Shown here: positions 16,152-24,803 of the stretch, one piece after another
How the letters are laid out: every line of letters begins with the position of its first letter
How positions within the stretch are numbered: position 1 is the stretch's first letter
Assembly (NCBI GenBank): GCA_902785935.1
Contig: CADAAN010000015.1
Coordinates: 1-34,669 of the forward strand
DNA length: 34,669 bases
Origin: an uncultured Pseudomonadota bacterium
GTDB taxonomy: Bacteria; Pseudomonadota; Alphaproteobacteria; RF32; CAG-239
Reading direction: 5' to 3'
Notes under the pieces: model-generated
What the model saw: the letters and a program-made list of their open reading frames with translations, nothing else
Databases searched by the model: none
Told to the model about the DNA's origin: nothing
Translations under genes and position numbers: made by a program

Positions 16152-16180
16152 AGATTAACCGACTTTTTTTTCAAAATCAA
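16152..16180 (-). promoter_or_regulatory. Promoter of the two-pilin unit
   Basis: Minus strand: TTGATT at 16180-16175, 17-base spacer, TAATCT at 16157-16152. The leader between about 16145 and 16060 contains a 6-bp hairpin (AGATAC/GTATCT, 16136-16141 with 16122-16127) displaying GAGGAG in its loop, and GGGGCTCGCCCC. Confidence 0.55.
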
Positions 16181-16272
16181 GTCAAAAAATCGATATATGA
16201 CTAAAGATATAGTTTTTAACTTTTTGTTTACTTTTGAGCTGTTTAAAAAATGCGATTATCAGGGCAGAAAAT

Positions 16273-18078
16273 TTATTTTGAAAGTTCTTCGGCCTTGATT
16301 TCAATTTCAAGCCAAAGAGTCTCTTTTTCTTCTTTTTGGCGTTTTGCAAGTTCAAGCGCGCTTGTCAGCTCGTCAAACTTTTGCGGATTTTTTGTGTATA
16401 AATCAACCTCATCAAAAAGCGTTTTTTCAATCGTTTTGATTTGTTCTTCCAAGGCTTCAATCTCTTGTGGCAATACTTCAAGCAATCTCTTATCTTTATA
16501 AGATAATTTATTGATATTGTTTTGTTTTTGCGTTTGAACTTCAGGTTTTTGTTTATGCTGAATTTGTGGCTTTTGTGGTTTGTTTTTAAGCTTTTCAAGC
16601 AGGTCGGTATACGACCCGACGTGCTCATAAATCGTGCCGTCACCTTTCATATACAAAAGCGAGGTTGTCACCTTGTCCATAAAATCTCGGTCGTGGCTGA
16701 TGATTAAAATCGTACCTTCGTAATTGTCCAAGACGTCTTCTAAAAGCTCTAAGGTATCCATGTCCAAATCGTTGGTCGGCTCATCTAAAACCAAAAAATT
16801 CGATTCTTTGGCTAAAGCTAAGGCAAGCATCAGGCGATTTTTTTCGCCGCCGGAAAGCGATGAAACGGGCATATCGGCTTGTTCGGGCTTAAATAAAAAG
16901 TCTTTCAAATACGCCACAACGTGCCTGAAATGTCCGCGTACAAAGATATGATCGCCCTCGTTGCAAAGCGTTTTCCATAAGGTTTTTTTAGGGTTTAAGG
17001 TCATACGATTTTGGTCAAAATATGCCTCGGTTAAATTTTTACCCATACGCACAAAACCGCTGTCGGGAGAAAGTTTTTTTGTTAAAAGCTTCAAAAGTGT
17101 CGTCTTGCCCGCCCCGTTCGGTCCGACAATGCCGAGGCGATTGCCCTTGATGATGCGGATTGAAAAATCTTTGACAAGCGCACGCCCTCCGAAAGACTTA
17201 AAAATATGCTTTGCTTCAATTACCATTTTTGATTTAAGCTCACCCGTTTCAATCTGGATATCCACGGAGCCTGTTTGCTTGATTTGCTCACGTCGTTCGG
17301 CACGCAATGCCTCAAGCCGGCGCAGTCTGCCCTGATTGCGCTTGCGTCGTGCCGTGACGCCTTTATGAAGCCATTCGACCTCTTCTTCGATTTTTTTGTT
17401 AAGGTATTTTTGCGCGATAATCTCTTGTTCTAAAATCTGTTCCTGCCATTCGTCAAAAAAAGCAAATCCCTTGTTGTTTGTGTACAAAAGCCCGCGATCA
17501 AGCCAAAAAGTCTTATCCGAAACGTGGTTTAAGAACATTTTATCGTGGCTGATGACCAAAACGGCGCCTGCAAAAGATTTAATCAGTTCTTCAAGCTTTT
17601 CAATCGTTTCGATATCAAGGTGGTTTGTCGGCTCATCAAGCAGCAAAACATCGGGTTCTGAAATGAGTGCGCGCGCAAGCATGGCTTTTTTTATCTCACC
17701 GCCCGAACTTTCAAGCGGAGATTGATGCTCTTTGATAGAAAAAGCATTGATTAAAATATCGGCACGATATTCAAAGGACGGGTCATATTTTTTAAGCCCC
17801 GAAAGCACAACATCGCGCAATGTTTTTTGTTCCATACAATCATTTTCTTGCGGCATATAGGCGACCTTTGTGCCGGGTTGAATAAAAATTTCGCCCTCAT
17901 CGGGTTCTAAAACGGAGGACAAAACTTTTAAAAGCGTCGATTTTCCGGAACCGTTTCGGCCGACAAGACAGATTTTATCGCCCTTTGAAATATTAAGCTC
18001 AAGACCCGTAAACAAAGGTTTGACACCAAAGGTGAGTTTGGCGTTTTTAATTGTTATAATCGGCGGTTCGGATGCCAT
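16273..18078 (-). CDS. uup: ABC-F family ATPase, Uup type
   Basis: ABC-F proteins have two ATP-binding cassettes and no membrane part; they act on the ribosome, and Uup also affects replication-related DNA structures. Cassette 1 has Walker A GRNGSGKST (40-48), signature ESSGGE (123-128, diverged from LSGGE) and DEPTNHLD. The linker (about 220-265) is rich in Arg/Lys (WLHKGVTARRKRNQGR), typical of Uup. Cassette 2 has Walker A GPNGAGKTT (319-327), LSGGEKNRL and DEPTNDLD. A charged C-terminal coiled coil (about 530-600) matches the Uup C-terminal domain. ATG 18078 has GGAG 7 bases upstream. Confidence 0.9.
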   Translation of the reverse strand: MASEPPIITIKNAKLTFGVKPLFTGLELNISKGDKICLVGRNGSGKSTLLKVLSSVLEPDEGEIFIQPGTKVAYMPQENDCMEQKTLRDVVLSGLKKYDPSFEYRADILINAFSIKEHQSPLESSGGEIKKAMLARALISEPDVLLLDEPTNHLDIETIEKLEELIKSFAGAVLVISHDKMFLNHVSDKTFWLDRGLLYTNNKGFAFFDEWQEQILEQEIIAQKYLNKKIEEEVEWLHKGVTARRKRNQGRLRRLEALRAERREQIKQTGSVDIQIETGELKSKMVIEAKHIFKSFGGRALVKDFSIRIIKGNRLGIVGPNGAGKTTLLKLLTKKLSPDSGFVRMGKNLTEAYFDQNRMTLNPKKTLWKTLCNEGDHIFVRGHFRHVVAYLKDFLFKPEQADMPVSSLSGGEKNRLMLALALAKESNFLVLDEPTNDLDMDTLELLEDVLDNYEGTILIISHDRDFMDKVTTSLLYMKGDGTIYEHVGSYTDLLEKLKNKPQKPQIQHKQKPEVQTQKQNNINKLSYKDKRLLEVLPQEIEALEEQIKTIEKTLFDEVDLYTKNPQKFDELTSALELAKRQKEEKETLWLEIEIKAEELSK

Positions 18079-18167
18079 ATTTTATCTCCGCATATTTTTT
18101 TTGATACAATACAGATTTTTTTTTAAACCTCAAGCATATTTTTTATTTACAAAGAGCAAAAAAATTA

Positions 18168-18196
18168 TTGACAACAAAATATTTTTTTTGTACAAT
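18168..18196 (+). promoter_or_regulatory. Sigma70-type promoter of the WG-repeat lipoprotein
   Basis: TTGACA at 18168-18173, 17-base spacer, TACAAT at 18191-18196; start near 18203. Confidence 0.75.
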
Positions 18197-18240
18197 TCTC
18201 ACAAATTCCAATTAGTATAACCCATTAATTTTTAAGATTT

Positions 18241-18936
18241 ATGAAAAATTTTGTTTTGACGGCATGCGTTGCTGTCTTGGCACTTTTTGACACATCGTGC
18301 TATCAATCTGAGGTCACCCCGATAGGGGACAACCTGGCCACGTTTACCAAACGCGCGGACAAAAACACGGAGCTTGTCGGTGTGAAAAGCACCTTCAACG
18401 ATATCGAAATTGTCGCGCCGGTATACGACGAAATCGTTTACAGCGACAGATTAATCGTCGCACGAAGGGGAGGTGAATATACTTTTTACAGCCCTTACGG
18501 CATCAAAAAGTATGAACATCTCAAAATTAACAAAGTCCGCTATATGGACGGCTATATGGAGTTTCAGGCCAATGAAGGAAAGTACATTTACATTCAAGGT
18601 CATGAGCTTTTCGGCGCATATACGGATTATCGTTACTACCCTGAAGACGATTTGATTATGTATTCCTTAGGCGGCGGGCATAATGGCGCATGCAGGCCGA
18701 TGCTTGAAGAAACTTTGGTCGAGCCGAGGTATTATCTGGTTGTCCGTGCCATTAATGAAGCAGGGCAGGAAGAATTTTACTTCGGCGATCAAAAGGTTGT
18801 TCAAAAACGCGTGCGTGGTAAAGAGGTTACGCTTTCAGCCAAACAATTGGCACAGCTCAAAAAAGAAGCGGAACTGAGTGGGACGCCTTGGCCTCAACGA
18901 GGTTATAGTGTTGTCTATGTCAAAAATCTGAAGTGA
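18241..18936 (+). CDS. Putative lipoprotein with WG-like repeats
   Basis: The 231-residue product has a hydrophobic N-terminus and Cys20 in LFDTSC, a possible but non-canonical lipobox (Asp at -3). The body contains repeats resembling WG beta repeats (IVAPVYDEIVYSDRLIVARRGGEYTFYSPYG; GYMEFQANEGKYIYIQGHELFG). It probably sits in the envelope; function unknown. The ATG at 18241 has only a weak ribosome site (TAAGA), so translation may be inefficient. It has its own promoter and an excellent terminator, making it a single-gene unit divergent from uup. Confidence 0.65.
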   Translation: MKNFVLTACVAVLALFDTSCYQSEVTPIGDNLATFTKRADKNTELVGVKSTFNDIEIVAPVYDEIVYSDRLIVARRGGEYTFYSPYGIKKYEHLKINKVRYMDGYMEFQANEGKYIYIQGHELFGAYTDYRYYPEDDLIMYSLGGGHNGACRPMLEETLVEPRYYLVVRAINEAGQEEFYFGDQKVVQKRVRGKEVTLSAKQLAQLKKEAELSGTPWPQRGYSVVYVKNLK

Positions 18937-18939
18937 TGC

Positions 18940-18972
18940 AAAACCCTTGCTTTAATGCAAGGGTTTTTTTTG
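18940..18972 (+). terminator. Intrinsic terminator of the WG-like lipoprotein gene
   Basis: Perfect 11-bp stem (AAAACCCTTGC/GCAAGGGTTTT) with a TTTAAT loop and eight T. It may also work, less well, for the converging ankyrin-like gene. Confidence 0.9.
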
Positions 18973-18987
18973 GTAATAAAGAAAAGA

Positions 18988-20472
18988 TTATTTTTTATGT
19001 TTTCTCTTTTCCAAAATCGCTTCTTTGATGATAGGCGAAAGCGTTTTGGCTTTTTCGGGCGTGACGATGCCGATGCTGTCGTGCATCTTAACCAATTCAT
19101 CATTGACAGCTAAACCTGAAACTTTGGCATCTGCTCCACCATTTTTATGCTCTTTTAAGCGCTTATCAATTTCCTTTCTTCGTTGTTCGACAAACGCCGT
19201 CGGATCAACTTTTTGAATAAACCTTTCTATTTCTGCAAGATTGGAATAAAAATCCTTTTTTGAATGATTCTCGTTTGTTTGATATTCTTGTGCACATTGA
19301 GCTTCAAACCGATAACCCCAAAGTACTTGCTCACAGTCGCTTTCAATCTTAGCTCCTGCTTTGATCAGGTGATTAATAACCTCAATTGGTACTTGTCTGT
19401 CCATTGCATCACATAATAAAGAATATGGCCCGTTATTGGTAGGGTCAACAAAATTTGGACACATTCTTTCAATAGGAATATTAATATCACATCCTGCTTT
19501 AGCCAAGAAATCAACCATTTCTGGCGTTTGAGCATACTTGAATAAATTTGTTGAATCATCAAGCATTTGTTCAACATCGTGTTTTTGAGTTTCTTTTAAA
19601 TCAACGCCATTTTCTTGAAGATATTCTAATCTGTCGATGTTATTTTGAGAGATACAATCCACAACAATTTTATCCATTAATGTGGCCTCTGTTGAATACT
19701 CTGTATAAATACTTTCACATTTTTTTAGACTTTTATGAAAATCTGAAAAAGGTTTCATTTCATTAATTAATTTTGATTCAATCAGACCTCCAATATTAAG
19801 AATTTCATCAGTAAGGACATATCCTGACCCTGTATCTACTTTTTCAAGTAAATCACAAGCCACTTTAACTTCTTCATCTGTTAAACTTCTATTTGTAGAA
19901 GAATCTAAAATGTTCTTTAGGTGGTACTCAATTTTTTGGTTATAAATTTTAGCGTGTTCATCAATTTCAGACCAATCATCAGCATCTATAGGCCCGAAAG
20001 GCATGAATGAAAAGTGCTCACCTGATCTATCTTGTTTTACAAATTCCTGAGCAGCTTGTAATGGATATTGTTCTTTCTTTAATTCTTCTTCCAATTCCAT
20101 TAGCGGATTTGTTAATTTTCTTCGATCATATAGAGATAAAAAATCATTAAAATCCATGTCTGGCATAGGATGATTTAAAAATTCTCTACTTTTGACAACA
20201 AATGATACCAAATCTTTCATTTCATCAGATACGCTCGTATTTTGATTTTTTTTATCTCTAATGTCAGATTCTAGAATTGCTTCAACAGTACTCAGCATAT
20301 CATCAGCAGCAAGCAAAGCATCTGTGTTCCCGAACGAGGAATGATCAAACCAGTTGAATAATTTCTCTCCATTAACCTCACTTTCTACAAGATCTCTAAT
20401 ACTTTTGACATCTTCATCTCTTAGAAAACCAACTTTTCCCCACATACTATCTAAAATTTCACTGTTATTCAT
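18988..20472 (-). CDS. Ankyrin-like repeat protein
   Basis: The 494-residue product has no signal peptide. Residues about 290-430 contain ankyrin-type units (NIDRLEYLQENGVDL, TPEMVDFLAKAGCDIN, PIEVINHLIKAGAKI); the N-terminal half is acidic and helical without a domain I recognise, and the C-terminus is charged (KEAILEKRKHKK). Ankyrin repeats bind proteins; the partner is unknown. The start is ATG 20472 with AAGGG about 9 bases upstream. A longer frame reaching 20547 would take its first residues from a repeat element and is rejected. An extended -10 (TG-T-TACAAT, 20518-20513) lies directly next to that element. Confidence 0.65.
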   Translation of the reverse strand: MNNSEILDSMWGKVGFLRDEDVKSIRDLVESEVNGEKLFNWFDHSSFGNTDALLAADDMLSTVEAILESDIRDKKNQNTSVSDEMKDLVSFVVKSREFLNHPMPDMDFNDFLSLYDRRKLTNPLMELEEELKKEQYPLQAAQEFVKQDRSGEHFSFMPFGPIDADDWSEIDEHAKIYNQKIEYHLKNILDSSTNRSLTDEEVKVACDLLEKVDTGSGYVLTDEILNIGGLIESKLINEMKPFSDFHKSLKKCESIYTEYSTEATLMDKIVVDCISQNNIDRLEYLQENGVDLKETQKHDVEQMLDDSTNLFKYAQTPEMVDFLAKAGCDINIPIERMCPNFVDPTNNGPYSLLCDAMDRQVPIEVINHLIKAGAKIESDCEQVLWGYRFEAQCAQEYQTNENHSKKDFYSNLAEIERFIQKVDPTAFVEQRRKEIDKRLKEHKNGGADAKVSGLAVNDELVKMHDSIGIVTPEKAKTLSPIIKEAILEKRKHKK

Positions 20473-20521
20473 CGCTTTGTCCCTTCTTGAAAATTTTGTA
20501 CCATTTTGTCTAATTGTAACA

Positions 20522-20619
20522 AAACCACCGTTTAATTTCACCAGCATTTAAAAAATCTAAAAAAATATTAACACATTGATTTTGCGATGTTGACTTTAAA
20601 CGGTGGTTTAAATTGACCA
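20522..20619. repeat. AT-rich repeat with terminal inverted repeats, left copy
   Basis: Perfect 14-bp inverted ends AAACCACCGTTTAA (20522-20535) and TTAAACGGTGGTTT (20596-20609) enclose an AT-rich core. Positions 20552-20589 and 20590-20619 are identical, in inverted orientation, to 34632-34669 and 34571-34600. The rest of the 292-base gap up to 20764 shows nothing I can name. Confidence 0.85.
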
Positions 20620-20764
20620 GCTTTAGCACCAAAAAATATTGTTATTTCAAATGGATAAAATTTTTTTCTGCAATAAAAAATGTCTTTAAAAATCATTTTT
20701 AAGCGAGATTTATAAAGTCAAAAGCATCTTATTTTTATTGTCATTTATGGGCTGTTTAACGGCT

Positions 20765-21073
20765 TTAATCCGCATTATTGCTGTCTTTTTGAAACAGTTC
20801 TAATACGCCTTTTCGGTAAATCCAAAGGTTGATAAGTCCCAAAATAACAGCCATAGAACCGAAAAGATATAAAAAATAATACCAGTTCATTTCACTTTCC
20901 TGCACCAAAACTGTTTGTTTTTCACTGCTGATGAACAGAATCGAAATTGCCGTGAGGGCAAATGCACTGACAAAGCCCAACAACCATACGCGACGAACAA
21001 TTAAATCAGGCACTGAAAAAGCCATCAAAATATAGATAAAAATCAATGCAGCAAACAAAAAAACTTCCATCAT
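20765..21073 (-). CDS. Small three-helix inner-membrane protein, unknown function
   Basis: The 102-residue product has three hydrophobic segments (about 3-22, 29-48 and 64-84) and a short polar C-terminus. It resembles no family I can name. The two adjacent ATG codons (21073, 21070) are both possible; AAAGG lies 4 bases before the first and 7 before the second, so the second may be used. It lies downstream of the TPR lipoprotein on the same strand, with 76 bases between them, and could be co-transcribed with it. Confidence 0.55.
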   Translation of the reverse strand: MMEVFLFAALIFIYILMAFSVPDLIVRRVWLLGFVSAFALTAISILFISSEKQTVLVQESEMNWYYFLYLFGSMAVILGLINLWIYRKGVLELFQKDSNNAD

Positions 21074-21149
21074 TCAACCTTTCAAAAATTTATTTTTGAA
21101 AGATATATGACATACTTTAAAAATTTCAATATTTAGAAAAAAGCGTCTT

Positions 21150-22940
21150 TTATTTTTGACCTTCAAATTTTTTCAAGCGCTCTAACAAAAGCGATTCGTC
21201 AAAGGTCACGGGATCCCTTTTTTCAAGGCCGTTTTCAATTTTCTGACGAACAAAGTTTTCATCTAAATCTTCTTTATCTTCCGTTGCCTGAAGCGCATGC
21301 CCCCATTGAAAACGAGCTTCGTTTTTACGCCCGGCATACCAATAAGCATCACCCAAATGGTCAAAAATAACGGCATTTGACGGCAAATATTCAGACGCAC
21401 GCTCCAAAACCTTGACGGCATCTTGATATTTACCCATTTTATATAAAGCCCAACCCAAGCTGTCTATGATATGTCCGTCTTCGGGCGCTTTATAATGTGC
21501 TTCAAATACCATAAAAATTGCCTCATCCGTATTGATGTCACGATCAAGCCATGAATACCCGAGATAATTTAATACAATCGGGTGACGATTGCTCAGTTCC
21601 AATGCTTTTTGAAAAGCATCTTCGGCTTTGTCCCATTGTTGCTGGCGCTCATAAGATATCCCCAAAGCATAATAAATCAGCCAACGATCTTTATCTTGCA
21701 ATGGCAATTTATCAAGCGTTTTGAGGTAATAATCAGTTGCTTGCAGATATTTGCCCATCACGCGGCTGAGTTCTCCCAAACGGAATGTGATTTGCTCGTT
21801 TGATGGATAATTTTTCAAAAGATTTGTCAGTGTTTCAAACGCTTTTTCCTGTTGCTTTATCTCGGCATAATTTGTTGCAATTTTAAGTTGTGCAACATAG
21901 TAAACCGGCGATGTCTCTTTAATTTTTAAGTATTCATCAATTGCGCGCTGATTGCGATGTGCCTGCTCATAAAGTTCTCCAAGCGAAACACGAGCCACAT
22001 CAAAATCGTCATTGAGGTATAAAACGAGCGATGTAAAAAGTTGTGCTGCCTCATTTTGAAAGCCTCTGAAAATTGTGCCGACATTGAACATAGCTTCAGC
22101 AAATCCCTTTTGCGGTGTATCAATATATTTTCTTAAACCTTCACTTTGTGCTTGTTCAAAACTTTGGACAAGAGATTCTAAAAGAGGCGTTTGCTGATTT
22201 TGGATTGAGTATTTGCGTGCAACATCAAGAATTTTATCCTTTTGGCCATTTCGAATATAAAAATTACCGATAATTTCCAAAAATCTGAACGAAAGAGGCA
22301 GAGCTTCATCATTAACAATAACCTCATAATCTGCGAAAGCTGCATCAGTATCGCCGAAATAATCATTAATCATACCTCTGTGCATGTGATAAAGCGGATG
22401 TAAAGATTTTTCTTTTTTTAATTTTTCCAAAATTTCAAGTGCTTCTTGTTTTTGATCCAGAGAGGCATAAATCCACGCTTGGAAAAGCGGTAAGATATTG
22501 TCTTTAAAAGGTTTATCTTCAATTAATTTTGTATTTTCAAGCGCTACGTCAAAACGATTTTGCTTCATATTCTCAGTCATTAAAATAAAGGCAATAAGGT
22601 TGCTTTTGTCGCCCGCTTGCTGTGCTTTTAAGGCGTATTCTGCCGATTTTGAAATATTTCCTTCAGATGCAAGAAGCAAATAGACATTGCTTACAAGGTC
22701 ATCTGATTTTGTACCGAGATTAAGCGATTTGATATAATATGCGGCAGCTGTATCATAACTTTGGCGCATATGAGCAATTCTTCCGGCCAAATATGTGCCG
22801 TAAACGTTATCAGGTCTTTTTTGTGCCTTTTTGATAATACGATATTCCTGCGTATTTGCACGATCAAAAACAACTTTTTCGCCACATGAATTAAAAAGCC
22901 CCATACTGACAAAAAGTGTTAAAATATAAATCAATTTCAT
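21150..22940 (-). CDS. Tetratricopeptide-repeat lipoprotein
   Basis: The 596-residue product starts with a lipoprotein-type signal peptide ending LFNSC (Cys19), so it is probably membrane-anchored in the periplasm. The rest is a chain of TPR units, for example GTYLAGRIAHMRQSYDTAAAYYIKSL, then units around residues 335-470 (RLGELSRVMGKYLQATDYYLK, ALGISYERQQQWDKAEDAFQKALEL) and LGDAYWYAGRKNEARFQWGHAL near the end. TPR lipoproteins scaffold envelope assembly complexes; the partner is unknown. ATG 22940 is chosen because an upstream extension is basic and lacks a ribosome site. TATAAT on the minus strand at 22977-22972 is a likely -10. Confidence 0.8.
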   Translation of the reverse strand: MKLIYILTLFVSMGLFNSCGEKVVFDRANTQEYRIIKKAQKRPDNVYGTYLAGRIAHMRQSYDTAAAYYIKSLNLGTKSDDLVSNVYLLLASEGNISKSAEYALKAQQAGDKSNLIAFILMTENMKQNRFDVALENTKLIEDKPFKDNILPLFQAWIYASLDQKQEALEILEKLKKEKSLHPLYHMHRGMINDYFGDTDAAFADYEVIVNDEALPLSFRFLEIIGNFYIRNGQKDKILDVARKYSIQNQQTPLLESLVQSFEQAQSEGLRKYIDTPQKGFAEAMFNVGTIFRGFQNEAAQLFTSLVLYLNDDFDVARVSLGELYEQAHRNQRAIDEYLKIKETSPVYYVAQLKIATNYAEIKQQEKAFETLTNLLKNYPSNEQITFRLGELSRVMGKYLQATDYYLKTLDKLPLQDKDRWLIYYALGISYERQQQWDKAEDAFQKALELSNRHPIVLNYLGYSWLDRDINTDEAIFMVFEAHYKAPEDGHIIDSLGWALYKMGKYQDAVKVLERASEYLPSNAVIFDHLGDAYWYAGRKNEARFQWGHALQATEDKEDLDENFVRQKIENGLEKRDPVTFDESLLLERLKKFEGQK

Positions 22941-22971
22941 CGCTTTTTTCTCTTTTTTTTGCTTTTTACGT

Positions 22972-22977
22972 ATTATA
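22972..22977 (-). promoter_or_regulatory. -10 element of the TPR lipoprotein gene
   Basis: Perfect TATAAT on the minus strand 32 bases before the ATG. No convincing -35 hexamer sits at 16-18 bases. Confidence 0.45.
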
Positions 22978-23058
22978 TGCGCAAAATAAATCAAACTTCA
23001 ATCAAAAAAAAGACTTAGAAACAAAAAAGAAAAAAAAGATAAAAATTTTTGTCAGAGA

Positions 23059-23372
23059 AGCCTTAAAAATCATAAAGGTTAAGCTCCAGATTTTTATCAA
23101 CATTTGTTGTTATTTTCAAGATAACGGCAGAATAAAATCGGCGACAATTCAATCATTGAAGCCGCCAGTGTGTAAGCTGCACTTGCCAATCTGACTTATC
23201 GTCAGCTTGGAATTTGCTTTCCATGAGCATGCGCCATAATCTCCCCGCCATGCGGGGAAATTTGATACAAAAAAACAGCATCAAATGTGACACTATTTCA
23301 TACGTATCACCAGTATAAAGAGCCTACGACAGCCCCGAACCTCTCGGTTCTATGATGAAATTTTTTTTCATC
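23059..23372. ncRNA. Hairpin-rich non-coding stretch, possible structured RNA, strand unclear
   Basis: The 528-base gap 22941-23468 has no credible gene but many perfect hairpins: CTGAC/GTCAG (about 23190-23204), TGGAA/TTCCA (about 23208-23223), CCCCGC/GCGGGG (about 23243-23257), TTTGAT/ATCAAA (about 23261-23285), GAACC/GGTTC (about 23337-23350) and GATGAAA/TTTCATC (about 23354-23371), plus a bulged GGCG/CGCC element at 23140-23166. A possible plus-strand promoter is TTGTCA near 23050 with CATAAA 16 bases on. No clear T-run follows on either strand. I could not match it to tmRNA, SRP RNA, RNase P or 6S RNA. Confidence 0.4.
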
Positions 23373-23421
23373 GTAATTTTACGGATAACAAATAAAATTT
23401 AGTTTGTAAGGAGAAAAAAAT

Positions 23422-23449
23422 TTGTTTATAAAGATTAAAAGAATATAAT
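23422..23449 (+). promoter_or_regulatory. Promoter of the dipeptidase gene
   Basis: TTGTTT at 23422-23427, 16-base spacer, perfect TATAAT at 23444-23449. The transcript would start about 12 bases before the ATG, leaving room only for the GAAAGGA ribosome site. Confidence 0.7.
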
Positions 23450-23468
23450 TTTTTGAAAGGAAAATTAC

Positions 23469-24146
23469 ATGAAACAGTTTTTATTGACCCTAATTTTAAT
23501 AATTAATATGACGATTCCTACAATGGCAGAAATAATCTCAGATGACAAATCTGATTTTGCCGAAATCAGTTCAATGATTGACGATGTTGCATTTGATATT
23601 CGTTATTATTCTTCTAATAATTTTACAGGGCATAAAATTGATGGTTATCACGCACCGCGTGCCTATTTAACCAAGAAAGCCTTAAAAGCATTGGCACTAG
23701 CGGCTGAAGATTTGCGTGCACAAGGTTATCGGTTGCTTATATGGGATTCGTATCGCCCGCAAAAAGCTGTTAATCATTTTGTAAAATGGATTAATGATCC
23801 GAATGATGCCGGTGACAAATCTTTTTATCCATCTTTAGAAAAATCAGACCTGCTTGCCGGAAACTACATCATGGCAAAATCAGGGCATACGAGAGGAAGT
23901 ACTGTTGATTTAACAATCATCAAAAAAAATGGCGATCCTGTCGATATGGGAGGCACTTTTGATTTGTTCAGCGAAATTTCTCACCCTGATTATGCAGGCC
24001 TGAGCGATGAACAAAAAAACAATCGCCGTATTTTGCATGATGCAATGATAAAAGCAGGTTTTAAAGGCTTGGATTCTGAATGGTGGCATTTTACTTTAGA
24101 AGATGAGCCCTACAAAGATATTTATTTTAATTTTGATGTAGAGTAA
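23469..24146 (+). CDS. Exported D-alanyl-D-alanine dipeptidase (VanX/DdpX family)
   Basis: A zinc dipeptidase of the M15D family, which hydrolyses D-Ala-D-Ala. The signature SGHTRGSTVDLT gives zinc ligands His140 and Asp147; EWWHF gives the catalytic Glu204 and zinc ligand His207; SYRP holds Arg96 of the active site. A signal peptide (residues 1-20, ending TMA) sends it to the periplasm, so it more likely recycles D-Ala-D-Ala from cell-wall turnover (DdpX-like) than confers vancomycin resistance (cytoplasmic VanX). No vanHA or dpp transport genes are near. It is monocistronic, with a good promoter and ribosome site. Confidence 0.9.
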   Translation: MKQFLLTLILIINMTIPTMAEIISDDKSDFAEISSMIDDVAFDIRYYSSNNFTGHKIDGYHAPRAYLTKKALKALALAAEDLRAQGYRLLIWDSYRPQKAVNHFVKWINDPNDAGDKSFYPSLEKSDLLAGNYIMAKSGHTRGSTVDLTIIKKNGDPVDMGGTFDLFSEISHPDYAGLSDEQKNNRRILHDAMIKAGFKGLDSEWWHFTLEDEPYKDIYFNFDVE

Positions 24147-24213
24147 ATAGCCTGTTTTTTAGTTTATGGTAATGCAAATAAACTACATTGCCAATACTGA
24201 TTTGTGTGATAGA

Positions 24214-24636
24214 CTATTTTTCAAACATACCTATGCCGCGCAAAATACCGATCATACCTTCGGCGGCGATGTCATTTATGACTTTGCCCTCGTCGTTGAA
24301 ATAATAAAAATTCATTACCGAAGTAGAAAAATGTTTGCCGGTGGCGGGCATTCCTATAAACGCACCTTTATGCGTGCCGGTTAATGTCCAACGCACAGCG
24401 ACAATATTGCCTTCGGCAACCATTTCTTCTAATTTCCATTGAACATCAGGAAAACTTTGGCGCATCCAGTGAACAACCGAAAGATAGCCTTCACCCCCGT
24501 AAAGTGGTGTCGGCGATGCCGGCGTATAAAATGGCGCATCATCGGCCACAAGTTCTTTGGCGATATTTGAATCTGCGGTGTTAATCATTGTTTCAAAGCG
24601 TTTCATCGCCGCTTTATGGTTTCCAAGTTTTTCCAT
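24214..24636 (-). CDS. SnoaL-like (NTF2-fold) protein
   Basis: The 140-residue product fits the SnoaL-like / ester cyclase branch of the NTF2 fold: a helical N-terminus, then ADDAPFYTPASPTPLYGGEGYLSVV, FPDVQWKLEEMVAEGNIVAVRWTLTGTHKG, GKHFSTSVMNFYYFNDEGKVI. Members are small alpha+beta barrels with varied or no enzyme activity; the substrate is unknown. ATG 24636 is chosen for AAGGAG 6-7 bases upstream; the frame extends 39 codons further but that part is Lys-rich and lacks a ribosome site. It is divergent from the metallothionein-like gene. Confidence 0.82.
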   Translation of the reverse strand: MEKLGNHKAAMKRFETMINTADSNIAKELVADDAPFYTPASPTPLYGGEGYLSVVHWMRQSFPDVQWKLEEMVAEGNIVAVRWTLTGTHKGAFIGMPATGKHFSTSVMNFYYFNDEGKVINDIAAEGMIGILRGIGMFEK

Positions 24637-24659
24637 GTTTATCTCCTTAAATCTGTTTG

Positions 24660-24688
24660 TATTTACTATATGTAATTTGGAATGTCCA
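24660..24688 (-). promoter_or_regulatory. Probable promoter of the SnoaL-like gene
   Basis: Minus strand: TGGACA at 24688-24683, 17-base spacer, TAAATA at 24665-24660. Confidence 0.5.
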
Positions 24689-24739
24689 GAGTTTAATTTT
24701 TTTTGATGATATTTGCTTTTTAATTTTTTAAATAATATC

Positions 24740-24770
24740 TTGACAAGATACATATAGGGGGTATATGTAT
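24740..24770 (+). promoter_or_regulatory. Promoter with CsoR-type operator in its spacer
   Basis: TTGACA at 24740-24745 is followed by a perfect palindrome: arms ATACATATA (24748-24756) and TATATGTAT (24762-24770) around GGGGG. The right arm holds the -10 (TATATG at 24762, 16-base spacer, or TATGTA at 24764). G-tract palindromes flanked by TA-rich arms overlapping the -10 are typical of CsoR/RcnR repressors, and a CsoR gene follows downstream. Confidence 0.8.
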
Positions 24771-24803
24771 ATTTAAAGATAATCTTTTAACAGGAGAATA
24801 AAA

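Noticed and set aside
22916-23194. Plus-strand frame of 92 codons opposite the TPR gene start
   Set aside because: Low-complexity Lys run, no ribosome site, overlaps the promoter and start of the TPR gene.
23059-23372. Two-piece tmRNA on the minus strand (a GCAAAT start and GGGGCTG were seen)
   Set aside because: The frame after GCAAAT does not end in a degradation-type Ala-Ala tail and no T-arm or acceptor stem forms.
23469-24146. Vancomycin resistance gene vanX
   Set aside because: It has a signal peptide and no vanHA/vanRS neighbours; a cell-wall recycling role is more likely.
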